Positions 1 through 7,559 of a stretch of 64,000 nt of DNA are shown here, one piece after another; position 1 is the first letter of the stretch; every line of letters starts with the position of its first letter. Origin of the DNA: Bog-756 sp963704585. GTDB taxonomy: Bacteria; Actinomycetota; Acidimicrobiia; Acidimicrobiales; RAAP-2. The stretch spans positions 2,976,001-3,040,000 of the forward strand of contig OY969919.1 of assembly GCA_963704585.1 (NCBI GenBank). The letters are read 5' to 3'. Made by a program: the position numbers and the translations under genes. The notes below the pieces were generated by a model that was not told the DNA's origin, did no database searches, and worked only from the letters and a program-made list of their open reading frames with translations.

Positions 1-773
1 ACTGGCCGCAGTTCGACACCGCGGCGCTCGATCCGGCACTCGACGAGGGGATGGCGCTCGCCCGACGCCTCTCGTCGCTCGGACGGGCCGCCCGCTCGGA
101 GGCCGGTGTCAAGGTTCGCCAGCCGCTCGCCCGCGCGCTCGTCTACGTCCCCGCCGGCGGGGCGGTACCACCGGCCGGCGTCGTCGAGGACGAGCTCAAC
201 GTCGACCGCGTCGAGCTGCTCGACGAGGTCGGGGACGTCCTCGCCTACGAGCTGGTCCCCAACTACAAGGTGCTCGGCCCGCGCCTCGGCGCGCGGGTCC
301 AGCTGCTGCGCGCGGCGATGGGCACGGTCGACGGCGCCGATGCGGCGACGGCGCTCGCCGACGGGAGACCGGTCGTCGTCGAGCTCGAGGACGGGCCGGT
401 CGAGCTCGGCCCGGACGACGTCGAGCTGCGGGTGCGCGCACAGGCCGGGTACGCCGTCTCGCGGGACGGCGCCGAGATGGTGGCGCTCGATCTCGCGCTC
501 GACGAGGACCTCCGTCGGCGCGGGCTCGCCCGGGAGGTGATCCGCAACGTGCAGGATCTGCGCAAGTCGAGCGGTCTCGAGGTGTCGGACTGGATCGACC
601 TCACCCTTGTCGGCCTCGACGATCTCGCGCCGCTCTTCGACCTCATCGCACGGGAGGTCCTCGCCCGCTCGATCGCCACGACGCCGCCGCCGGACTCGCC
701 GACGGGCACGACGATCGCGCTCGACGACGGCGCGACCGCCCGCGAGGCGACCGCCTGGGTGGCGAAGGCGTGA
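1..773 (+). CDS. ileS: Isoleucyl-tRNA synthetase, C-terminal part (5' end outside window)
   Basis: Charges tRNA-Ile with isoleucine in the cytoplasm. The frame is open from base 3 and encodes the last 256 residues, ending at TGA 771-773. Visible parts are the end of the anticodon-binding helical domain (LDEGMALARRLSSLGRAAR, then KVRQPLARALV) and a C-terminal tail with LRRRGLAREVIRNVQDLRK followed by SDWIDLTLVG. That tail is characteristic of the long eukaryote-like IleRS type found in many actinobacteria. The catalytic HIGH and KMSKS motifs lie upstream of the window, so activity cannot be judged. The next gene starts 22 bases downstream on the same strand. Family identity is clear; the subtype is inferred from the tail. 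Confidence 0.93.
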   Translation, partial: WPQFDTAALDPALDEGMALARRLSSLGRAARSEAGVKVRQPLARALVYVPAGGAVPPAGVVEDELNVDRVELLDEVGDVLAYELVPNYKVLGPRLGARVQLLRAAMGTVDGADAATALADGRPVVVELEDGPVELGPDDVELRVRAQAGYAVSRDGAEMVALDLALDEDLRRRGLAREVIRNVQDLRKSSGLEVSDWIDLTLVGLDDLAPLFDLIAREVLARSIATTPPPDSPTGTTIALDDGATAREATAWVAKA

Positions 774-795
774 GGTGCGGAGGGCCGGTGGACAG

Positions 796-2352
796 GTGAG
801 CGGGCGCAGCGGCGGTGCCGACTGCGTCCTCGCCGTGGACCTCGGCACCGGTGGACCGAAGGTCGCGGTGGTCTCGGCCAGGGGCGCGATCGTCGCGCAC
901 GCGTCGGAGCCCGTGGCGCTCCACCTCTTCGAGGGCGGTGGTGCGGAGCAGGACCCCGGCGAATGGTGGTCGGCGATCTGCGCGGCGTCGCGCCGCGCGC
1001 TCGGCGCAGCCGGTGTCCCGCCCGAACGGCTGGTCGGGGTCGGGTGCACCTCGCAGTGGTCGGGCACGGTCGCGGTCGGCGAGGACGGCGAGCCCCGGAT
1101 GCAGGCGATCATCTGGATGGACTCGCGGGGGAACCGGGCGATCCGGCGGGTCGCCGGCGGTCCGGTCAACGTGATCGGCTACGACCCGCGCAAGCTGCTC
1201 CGTTGGGTGCAGGTGACCGGCGGTGCGCCGGGGCTGTCCGGCAAGGACCCCGTGGCCCACATCCTCTACATCCGGGACGAGCACCCCGACGTCTACCGGA
1301 CGACGCGCACCTTCCTCGAGCCGGTGGACTACCTGAACCTCCGGCTGACCGGACGGACCTGCGCGTCGTTCGACTCGATCGCCGCGCACTGGATCACCGA
1401 CAACCGTGCGATCGACCGCGTCGCCTACGACGAGCGGCTCCTCGAGATCACCGGGATGGAGCGGGCGAAGCTCCCCGAGCTGGTGCCCTCCGGGTCGCTC
1501 ATCGGCGAGCTCACCGCCGGTGCGGCCGAGGCTCTCGGCATGCCGGCCGGCGTGCCGGTCGCCGCCGGCTCCGGCGACGTCCACTCCGCCGTGTTCGGCT
1601 CGGGCGCGGTCGCCGACTTCGCGGCACACCTCTACATCGGCACCTCGTCGTGGATCTCGGGCCACGTGCCCTTCAAGAAGACCGCGCCGACCAGCAACGT
1701 CGCCTCCATCCCCGCGGCGCTGGCCGGCAAGTACGTGATCGTCGACGAGCACGAGACGGCCGGCGCGTGCCTCACCTTCCTGCGCGACAACCTCGGACTC
1801 GCGGCGGACTTCGCATCGATGGACGCGATCGCGGACTCGGTCCCTCCCGGTGCGGGCCGGATCCTCTTCACCCCGTGGCTCAACGGCGAGCGCTCGCCGG
1901 TGGACGACCACACCGTCCGCGGCGGCTTCCACAATCTCTCCCTCACGACCACACGGGAGCAGATGATCCGCGCCGTGTACGAGGGGGTCGCCTTCAACTC
2001 GCGCTGGTTGCTCGAAGCGGTCGAGCGCTTCGCCGGGATGCGCCTCGACCCGCTCGCGTTCATCGGCGGCGGCGCCAACTCCGCGCCCTGGTGCCGCATC
2101 CACGCGGACGTGCTCGGACGCGAGATCCGCCAGATCGCCGATCCGGTGCTCGCAAACGTGCGGGGCGCCGCGCTGATCACCCTGCTCGCGCTCGGGAGGA
2201 TCGAGGTGGAGGAGATCCCCTCGATGGTCGAGGTCGCGGCGACCTACCGTCCGGACCCCTCGACCGCCGCGGTCTACGGCGAGCTCTTCGAGGAGTTCGT
2301 CGCGCTCTACAAGCAGACGAAGGGCATCTACAAGCGGCTCAACCGGTTCTGA
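796..2352 (+). CDS. FGGY-family carbohydrate kinase (xylulokinase-like)
   Basis: Cytoplasmic sugar kinase of 518 residues, expected to transfer the gamma-phosphate of ATP to a pentulose or related polyol. The N-terminal ATPase fold begins with the phosphate-1 motif DLGTGGPKVAVV (about residues 13-24) and continues with EQDPGEWW, common in xylulokinase relatives. The second half carries ASGDVHSAVFGSG and GGGANSAPWCRIHADVLGREI-like FGGY signatures. The GTG at 796 is chosen because it sits just before the conserved first beta strand; the frame is open further upstream but there reads antisense-like Arg/Ser-rich sequence over ileS. No sugar isomerase or transporter is adjacent, so the substrate is unknown. 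The gene is convergent with leuA across about 70 bases. Confidence 0.85.
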   Translation: MSGRSGGADCVLAVDLGTGGPKVAVVSARGAIVAHASEPVALHLFEGGGAEQDPGEWWSAICAASRRALGAAGVPPERLVGVGCTSQWSGTVAVGEDGEPRMQAIIWMDSRGNRAIRRVAGGPVNVIGYDPRKLLRWVQVTGGAPGLSGKDPVAHILYIRDEHPDVYRTTRTFLEPVDYLNLRLTGRTCASFDSIAAHWITDNRAIDRVAYDERLLEITGMERAKLPELVPSGSLIGELTAGAAEALGMPAGVPVAAGSGDVHSAVFGSGAVADFAAHLYIGTSSWISGHVPFKKTAPTSNVASIPAALAGKYVIVDEHETAGACLTFLRDNLGLAADFASMDAIADSVPPGAGRILFTPWLNGERSPVDDHTVRGGFHNLSLTTTREQMIRAVYEGVAFNSRWLLEAVERFAGMRLDPLAFIGGGANSAPWCRIHADVLGREIRQIADPVLANVRGAALITLLALGRIEVEEIPSMVEVAATYRPDPSTAAVYGELFEEFVALYKQTKGIYKRLNRF

Positions 2353-2421
2353 CCCGGTCCGAGCACCGCACCGTTCGATGCGCGGTCGGTGGCCGCGGAC
2401 GTCGGTCGATGCGTTCCTCGT

Positions 2422-4170
2422 TCAGGAAGCAGATCGTCGCTCGTGGAGCCGGCTCGCCGCGCTCACCACGGCATGGAGCGAGGCGTCGAGGATGCTCGAG
2501 TCCATGCCGACGCCCCACCAGGTCGCACCGTCCGCGCCCTGGGCCTCCACGTAGGCCACGGCGGACGCGCCGCTGCCGGCGGTGAGCGCGTGCTCGCTGT
2601 AGTCCTTGACCTCGAGCGCGATGCCGAGGTCGGTGTGGAGCGCGTCGGTGAGCGCGTCGATCGGTCCGTTGCCGGTGCCCATGATCGTGCGTGGCTCGCC
2701 GTCGACGAGCAGCTGGGCGGTCACCGTGGTCCGGCGGCCGCCCGTGGTCACCTCGCTCCCGAGCAGCCGCAGGCCAGCGTCCTCGGGGAGGTACGTCTTC
2801 GAGAAGACGTCCCACATCTCGCCGGGCTGGATGACCGTCCCACTGTCCTCGGTCACGGCCTGGACGTGCTTGGAGAACTCGATCTGCAGCCGGCGCGGGA
2901 GGTCGAGGCCGTGCTCGGTGTCCATCACGTAGGCCACGCCGCCCTTGCCCGACTGGCTGTTGACCTGGATGATCGCCTCGTAGGTGCGGCCGGTGTGGCT
3001 CGGGTCGATCGGCAGGTAGGGCACCTCCCAGCGCTCGTAGTCCTCCCCGATCGCCGCGATGCCCTTCTTGATCGCGTCCTGGTGCGAGCCGGAGAAGGCG
3101 GTGTAGACGAGGTCGCCCGCGTAGGGGTGGCGCGGGTGGACCGGCAGCCGGGTGGCGTGCTCGGCCACCCGGCGCACCTTGTTGATGTCGCTGAAGTCGA
3201 GGACCGGGTCGACGCCCTGCGAGAAGAGGTTCATCGCGAGGGTCACCACGTCGACGTTGCCGGTCCGCTCACCGTTCCCGAAGAGCGTGCCCTCGACCCG
3301 GTCCGCGCCGGCGAGGACCGCCAGCTCGGCAGCGGCCACCGCGGTGCCACGGTCGTTGTGCGGGTGGACGCTCAGGATGATCGAGTCGCGGTCGCGCACG
3401 GTCCTGCCGAACCACTCGATGACGTCGGCGTAGACGTTCGGTCCGTACATCTCGACCGTGTTGGGCAGGTTGATGATGATCGGGCGGTCGGGCGTCGGCT
3501 CGATCACCGCCATCACCGCCTCGCAGATCTCGACCGCGAACTCCGGCTCGGTGCCGGTGAAGCTCTCGGGCGAGTACTCGTACCGGATCTCGGTGTCGGG
3601 CAGCGTCGCCTCGAACTTCTTGCAAAGGCGTGCGGCGTTGACCGCGATCTCGACGATGCCCGCTCGGTCGAGCCCGAAGACCACCCGCCGCTGGAGCTCC
3701 GACGTCGAGTTGTAGAAGTGGACGATCGCCTGCCGTGCGCCGGTCAGCGACTCGAACGTCCGCTCGATGAGCTCCTCGCGACACTGCACGAGGACCTGGA
3801 TCGAGACGTCGTCGGGGATCAGCCCCTCCTCGATGATCGCCCGCTGGAAGTCGAAGTCGGTCTGGGAGGCCGACGGGAAGCCCACCTCGATCTCCTTGAA
3901 CCCGATCTCCGCGAGCGTCCGGAAGAGCGAACGCTTGCGCTCGGAGTCCATCGGGTCGACCAGTGCCTGGTTCCCGTCGCGTAGGTCGACGCTGGCCCAC
4001 TGGGGGGCGCGGCCGCACTGCCGGTCGGGCCAGGTCCGATCGTGGAGGACCAGCGGGAGGGTCGGCCTGTAGAGGTGGAACGGCATGGGGGAGACGTCGC
4101 AGGGCAGGTCGAGCCTGTGGTGCCGTCCCGTCGCCTCGGCATCGGTTCGGATCTCGTGGTCGGTGCTCAC
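2422..4170 (-). CDS. leuA: 2-isopropylmalate synthase
   Basis: First committed step of leucine synthesis: condenses acetyl-CoA with 2-oxoisovalerate. The 582-residue length fits the long actinobacterial LeuA2 type. The TIM-barrel domain starts at WASVDLRDGNQALVDPM and carries the metal-site stretch LSVHPHNDRGTAVAAAE. The C-terminal LeuA dimer/leucine-binding regulatory domain is present (TTGGRRTTVTAQLLVDG and later GNGPIDALTDALH). The GTG at 4170 follows GGGAGCAACGAG, a good ribosome binding site. An in-frame GTG at 4287 lies inside the attenuator hairpin and is rejected. Expression is probably controlled by the leucine-codon leader peptide and terminator at 4262-4371. Confidence 0.96.
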   Translation of the reverse strand: MSTDHEIRTDAEATGRHHRLDLPCDVSPMPFHLYRPTLPLVLHDRTWPDRQCGRAPQWASVDLRDGNQALVDPMDSERKRSLFRTLAEIGFKEIEVGFPSASQTDFDFQRAIIEEGLIPDDVSIQVLVQCREELIERTFESLTGARQAIVHFYNSTSELQRRVVFGLDRAGIVEIAVNAARLCKKFEATLPDTEIRYEYSPESFTGTEPEFAVEICEAVMAVIEPTPDRPIIINLPNTVEMYGPNVYADVIEWFGRTVRDRDSIILSVHPHNDRGTAVAAAELAVLAGADRVEGTLFGNGERTGNVDVVTLAMNLFSQGVDPVLDFSDINKVRRVAEHATRLPVHPRHPYAGDLVYTAFSGSHQDAIKKGIAAIGEDYERWEVPYLPIDPSHTGRTYEAIIQVNSQSGKGGVAYVMDTEHGLDLPRRLQIEFSKHVQAVTEDSGTVIQPGEMWDVFSKTYLPEDAGLRLLGSEVTTGGRRTTVTAQLLVDGEPRTIMGTGNGPIDALTDALHTDLGIALEVKDYSEHALTAGSGASAVAYVEAQGADGATWWGVGMDSSILDASLHAVVSAASRLHERRSAS

Positions 4171-4261
4171 CTCGTTGCTCCCTTGGTTCACGCGTGGTCG
4201 TCGGTGCAGTCGGTCCCGTGGTCGGTCCCCGCCCTGCCTTCCCGCCGCTCGTGCGGCAAAG

Positions 4262-4295
4262 AAAAAACCCCCTGGCCGGAACGGCACAGGAGGTT
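4262..4295 (-). terminator. Rho-independent attenuator terminator upstream of leuA
   Basis: Read on the minus strand, arms AACCTCCTG and CAGGGGGTT pair over 9 bp with one U-G wobble. After a one-base bulge, GCC/GGC extends the stem, the loop is GTTCC, and a TTTTTT run follows. It lies between the leucine-codon leader peptide and the leuA start, so it fits a classical attenuator rather than the end of an upstream gene. Confidence 0.85.
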
Positions 4296-4298
4296 GCG

Positions 4299-4322
4299 GG
4301 CGAGCGCGATGTGGCGCTCGCC
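4299..4322 (-). promoter_or_regulatory. Perfect 9-bp stem-loop between leader peptide and attenuator
   Basis: Perfect inverted repeat GGCGAGCGC / GCGCTCGCC with a 6-base loop. It begins one base after the leader-peptide stop codon and sits directly before the terminator. By position it could be a pause hairpin or part of an alternative antiterminator fold. Which role it plays is inference and needs a folding calculation. Confidence 0.65.
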
Positions 4323-4323
4323 G

Positions 4324-4371
4324 TCAGGTAAGGAGGAGGCCCGCGGTCACTGGTGCGTACACGCCACCCAT
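4324..4371 (-). CDS. leuL: leu leader peptide with three consecutive leucine codons
   Basis: Short ORF encoding MGGVYAPVTAGLLLT and then TGA. The three consecutive Leu codons CTC CTC CTT (4330-4338) are where a ribosome would stall when charged tRNA-Leu is scarce. A TTGACG-N17-CAGCAT promoter overlaps the ATG, placing the transcript start near 4362. Translation may therefore start leaderless at the in-frame GTG 4360-4362 and give the 12-residue VYAPVTAGLLLT. Either start keeps the Leu triplet. It is too short for standard gene callers. The role is established for leader peptides of this design; the start is inferred. Confidence 0.8.
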   Translation of the reverse strand: MGGVYAPVTAGLLLT

Positions 4372-4398
4372 GCTGGCAGGGTCCCGTGCGGCCGTCAA
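4370..4398 (-). promoter_or_regulatory. Promoter of the leuA leader
   Basis: On the minus strand TTGACG (4398-4393) is separated by exactly 17 bases from CAGCAT (4375-4370). The predicted start point, seven bases downstream, coincides with the leader GTG at 4362. Confidence 0.6.
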
Positions 4399-4444
4399 GG
4401 ACGCCGGTCGAGCTGCGGGCGCCGCGGGCACCGGTCGCCGGGGA

Positions 4445-5812
4445 TCAGATCCGCTCGAAATTGCGCGCCAGCTCCCAGTCGGTGACCACCAGGTTCGCCT
4501 TCGCCCACTCTTGCCGCGCGGTGTTGAGGAGATGGTGGTGGACCTCGGGGCCGAACGCCTCGGCGGCGACCTCGCTCGACTCGAATCGGTCGATCGCCTC
4601 GGCGAGCGTCGAGGGGATGCGCGGGACGTCGGGTGCCTGGTACCCGTTGCCGGTGAACGCCGGCTCGAGCTCGAGCTCGTGGTCGATCCCCCACAGGCCG
4701 GCCGCGATGGCCGCGGCCAGCGCGATGTACGGGTTGACGTCGGCACCGGGGATGCGGCTCTCGACGCGCCGTGACGCGCCGTCGCCGACGGCGCGGAATC
4801 CGCAGGTCCGGTTGTCCTCGCCCCAGACCACCGCCGTCGGGGCCCACGAGTCGGGGACGTAGCGGCGGTAGGAGTTCACGTAGGGGGCGAAGCACCAGGC
4901 GAGCTGTTGTGCGGCGTGGAGCTGGCCGGCCAGGTACCGCTCGCCGGTCGGCGAGAAACCCGAGGCGCTGGTCGCCCCGTCGTCGGGGGCCATCAGGGGA
5001 GCGCCACTGGCCGCGTCCCACAGGCTGCTGTGGATGTGGCAGGACGAGCCCGCGTCGCGCATCGTCCACTTGGCCATGAAGGTCGCCGCGCGCCCGTGCG
5101 AGGAGGCGATCTCCTTCACGCCGTTCTTGAAGACGAGGTGCCGGTCGGCGACTTCGAGGGCGTCCGAGTAGGTCACGTTGATCTCGTGCTGGCCGACGCC
5201 CGCCTCGCCCTTCGAGAACTCGATCGGGATGCCCGCCTCGATCATCTGGTTCCGGATGCGGCCGATGATGTACTCCTCGCGCGAGGTCTGGAGCAGCTGG
5301 TAGTCCTCGATCGAGCCGGCGTGCGGGACGAGATCCTGCCAGCGTTTGCCGGCAGCCTCCTCGAACGAGTCGAGGAAGAGGTAGAACTCGAGCTCGGTCG
5401 CGCACTTGACGTCGAGTCCGCGCTCGGCCGCGCGCTCGAGCTGGCGCCGGAGGATGCGGCGAGGGGAGACCTCGACCGGCCGGCCGTCGAGGGTCAGCAG
5501 GTCGCAGAGGACGAGCGCGTTGCCCGGCAGCCAGGGCACCGTGCGCACGGTGTGCGGGTCGATGACCGCGTTGAGGTCGCCGTACCCCGTCTCCCACGTC
5601 GCGAACTGGTAGCCCGGCAGCGGGTCCATGTCGACGTCGCACGCGAGGAGGTAGTCGCAGGCCTCGATGCCGTGATCCATGACGTGCTCGAGGAAGAACG
5701 GACCCGTGACCCGCTTCCCGACCGGGCGACCCTGCAGGTCGGGGAAGGCCACGATGACCGTGTGGATGTCGCCCGACTGGATGTGGTGGGGAAGGGTCTC
5801 GAAGGTCAGCAT
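4445..5812 (-). CDS. Glutamine synthetase-like gamma-glutamyl-polyamine ligase (PuuA-like)
   Basis: A 455-residue member of the glutamine synthetase fold. The beta-grasp N-domain (about residues 1-110) precedes the catalytic domain, in which GVGQHEINVTYSDALEVADR, SSCHIHSSLW, PTAVVWGEDNRTCGFR and ADVNPYIALAAAIAAGLWG hold the expected metal- and glutamate-binding segments. Sequence style and neighbours (a gamma-glutamyl-GABA hydrolase and an aldehyde dehydrogenase, divergent at 6761-8951) suggest it ligates glutamate to putrescine or another amine rather than to ammonia. The ATG at 5812 is used because MLTFETLPHHIQSGDI starts the conserved region; the in-frame GTG at 5863 would add 17 weakly supported residues. 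True GlnA remains possible but less likely. Confidence 0.82.
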   Translation of the reverse strand: MLTFETLPHHIQSGDIHTVIVAFPDLQGRPVGKRVTGPFFLEHVMDHGIEACDYLLACDVDMDPLPGYQFATWETGYGDLNAVIDPHTVRTVPWLPGNALVLCDLLTLDGRPVEVSPRRILRRQLERAAERGLDVKCATELEFYLFLDSFEEAAGKRWQDLVPHAGSIEDYQLLQTSREEYIIGRIRNQMIEAGIPIEFSKGEAGVGQHEINVTYSDALEVADRHLVFKNGVKEIASSHGRAATFMAKWTMRDAGSSCHIHSSLWDAASGAPLMAPDDGATSASGFSPTGERYLAGQLHAAQQLAWCFAPYVNSYRRYVPDSWAPTAVVWGEDNRTCGFRAVGDGASRRVESRIPGADVNPYIALAAAIAAGLWGIDHELELEPAFTGNGYQAPDVPRIPSTLAEAIDRFESSEVAAEAFGPEVHHHLLNTARQEWAKANLVVTDWELARNFERI

Positions 5813-5880
5813 GGTTGCACTCTGGCGCAGGGCCGACCGCCCGTCCAGCCGATCGCGCCGCACGACGACCTGGTCGGGCG

Positions 5881-6657
5881 CTACTCGGGCGTCACGTAGG
5901 CCGCGGTGATCCCGCCGTCCACGACGAGCGCCGAGCCCGTCACGAAGGACGCCTCGTCGGACGCGAGGAAGAGCGCGGCCCTGGCGATCTCCTCCGGCCT
6001 GCCGAACCGGCCGATCGGGATGTGCACGAGGCGCCGCTCGCGGCGCGCGGGGTCGGCGAGCAGCTCGGCGAGGAGCGGCGTCTCGATCGGCCCCGGGCAG
6101 ATCGAGTTCGCCCGGATCCCACGGCGCGCGTACTCGACCGCGAGCTCGCGGGTGAACGCGAGCACGCCGCCCTTGGAGGCGGTGTACGCGACCTGCGCGG
6201 TGGCCGCACCCATCAGCGCGACGAACGAGGCGACGTTGACGATCGAGCCGCCGCCCGACTGCAACATCGCGGGAACGGCGGCACGGCAGCCGAGCCAGAC
6301 GCCCTTCAGGTTCACGTCCATCACCTTCTGCCAGGTCGACGGGGGCGTGTCGAGGACCCCGCCGTCGTCGTCAGGGAAGATCCCCGCGTTGTTGAAGAGG
6401 ACGTGCAGCCCACCGTAGGTGTCGACCGCCGCGGCGATCATGCCCGCGACCTGCCCCTCGTCGGCGACGTCGACGACGACCGCGGTCGCGGCGGCGCCGG
6501 TCGCCTCGATCTCGGCGACCGCGGACTCGGCATCGGCGGCGACGACGTCGGCGACGACGACCTGCGCTCCCTCGGACGCGAAGAGGGCGGCGGCGACGCG
6601 GCCGATGCCGCTGCCGGCTCCCGTGATGACCGCCACCTTCCCGTCGAGCCGTCCCAT
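5881..6657 (-). CDS. SDR-family NAD(P)-dependent oxidoreductase
   Basis: Classical short-chain dehydrogenase of 258 residues. The Rossmann nucleotide motif TGAGSGIG lies at about residues 11-18, NNAG near 90, the catalytic Ser just after VNVASFV, and the YTASKGG catalytic Tyr/Lys pair near 155-159. The C-terminus SFVTGSALVVDGG is typical. The ATG at 6657 follows GGAGGTGCC, a strong ribosome binding site. It lies 68 bases upstream of the PuuA-like gene on the same strand, so the two may be co-transcribed. The substrate is unknown; an alcohol or amine-derived carbonyl would suit the neighbourhood. It is divergent from the PuuD-like gene. Confidence 0.85.
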   Translation of the reverse strand: MGRLDGKVAVITGAGSGIGRVAAALFASEGAQVVVADVVAADAESAVAEIEATGAAATAVVVDVADEGQVAGMIAAAVDTYGGLHVLFNNAGIFPDDDGGVLDTPPSTWQKVMDVNLKGVWLGCRAAVPAMLQSGGGSIVNVASFVALMGAATAQVAYTASKGGVLAFTRELAVEYARRGIRANSICPGPIETPLLAELLADPARRERRLVHIPIGRFGRPEEIARAALFLASDEASFVTGSALVVDGGITAAYVTPE

Positions 6658-6760
6658 GGCACCTCCGATCGATCCGTCGCCGGAACCGCACGGCGGCGCG
6701 GGCCGGCGGTCGCGCCACACCGTACCGGGGCGCTGCGGACTCGATGGAATACTGGCGAGC

Positions 6761-7534
6761 ATGGCTGCCGACGGACCCGCGCCGCTCATCGGGGTCTCCA
6801 CGTACCGACAGGTCACGCAGTGGTGGTCGTGGGACCGTGACGCCGCGGTGGTCCCGGGCGCCTACCTCGATCTCGTGGTCGCGGCAGGCGGGCAGCCGCT
6901 CCTCGTGCCTCCGGCCGGGGAGGGTGCGCCCGACTGCGCCGTCGGCGCGGAGGCGGTCGGGCGCGTGCTGCAGGCGCTCGACGGCCTCGTGCTCATCGGC
7001 GGCGGCGACGTCGACGCAGGGTGCTACGGCGACGAGCCCGATCCGCGCAGCGGCGGGACCAACCCGCGGCGCGACGAGCTCGAGCTCGCGCTCGTCGCGG
7101 GCGCGCTCGAGGCAGATCTTCCGCTGCTCGCGATCTGCCGGGGGCTGCAGGTGCTCAACGTGCACCTCGGGGGCGACCTCGTCCAGTGGCTCCCGGACCA
7201 GGTGGGGGGCTCCGCCCACCAGCCCCGGCTCGGCGCGTTCGGTGAGGTCGGGGTGACCACCGTGGCGGGCTCCGCGGTCCGCCGCCTGCTCGGCGGGCGG
7301 GTCAAGGTGCAATGCAGCCACCACCAGGCGATCGGGACGCTCGGGGACGGCCTGGTCGTGACGGCGACGAGCGACGATGGCGTCGTCGAGGCCGTCGAGG
7401 TTCCGGACGCGTCCTTCGCGGTCGGCGTGCAGTGGCATCCCGAGGAGTCCGGCGACCGCCGGCTCTTCGACGGGCTCGTGGAGGCGGCCCGCGCCCGGGG
7501 CGTGCGGTCCGAGCGCGAGGAGATGTCGCGATGA
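6761..7534 (+). CDS. Gamma-glutamyl-gamma-aminobutyrate hydrolase (PuuD-like class I amidotransferase)
   Basis: Peptidase C26/class I glutamine amidotransferase fold, 257 residues. The nucleophile Cys sits in LLAICRGLQVLNVHLGG (near residue 126). The catalytic His and Glu are in VQWHPEES near the C-terminus, and PLIGVSTYR opens the domain. In the Puu pathway PuuD releases GABA from gamma-glutamyl-GABA. An AATACT hexamer ends 7 bases before the ATG at 6761, with no Shine-Dalgarno, so the mRNA is probably leaderless. It is followed after 25 bases by the aldehyde dehydrogenase gene. Family assignment is secure; pathway assignment rests on neighbours. Confidence 0.85.
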   Translation: MAADGPAPLIGVSTYRQVTQWWSWDRDAAVVPGAYLDLVVAAGGQPLLVPPAGEGAPDCAVGAEAVGRVLQALDGLVLIGGGDVDAGCYGDEPDPRSGGTNPRRDELELALVAGALEADLPLLAICRGLQVLNVHLGGDLVQWLPDQVGGSAHQPRLGAFGEVGVTTVAGSAVRRLLGGRVKVQCSHHQAIGTLGDGLVVTATSDDGVVEAVEVPDASFAVGVQWHPEESGDRRLFDGLVEAARARGVRSEREEMSR

Positions 7535-7559
7535 GGATCGATCCGAGGACGGTACGCCG

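Noticed and set aside
643..2103. Long minus-strand open frame (486 codons) over the sugar-kinase gene
   Set aside because: Arg/Asp-rich shadow of a GC-rich gene; the plus strand has clear FGGY motifs.
4171..4287. Earlier GTG start for leuA at 4287
   Set aside because: It lies inside the attenuator terminator; GTG 4170 has a good ribosome binding site and fits the family length.
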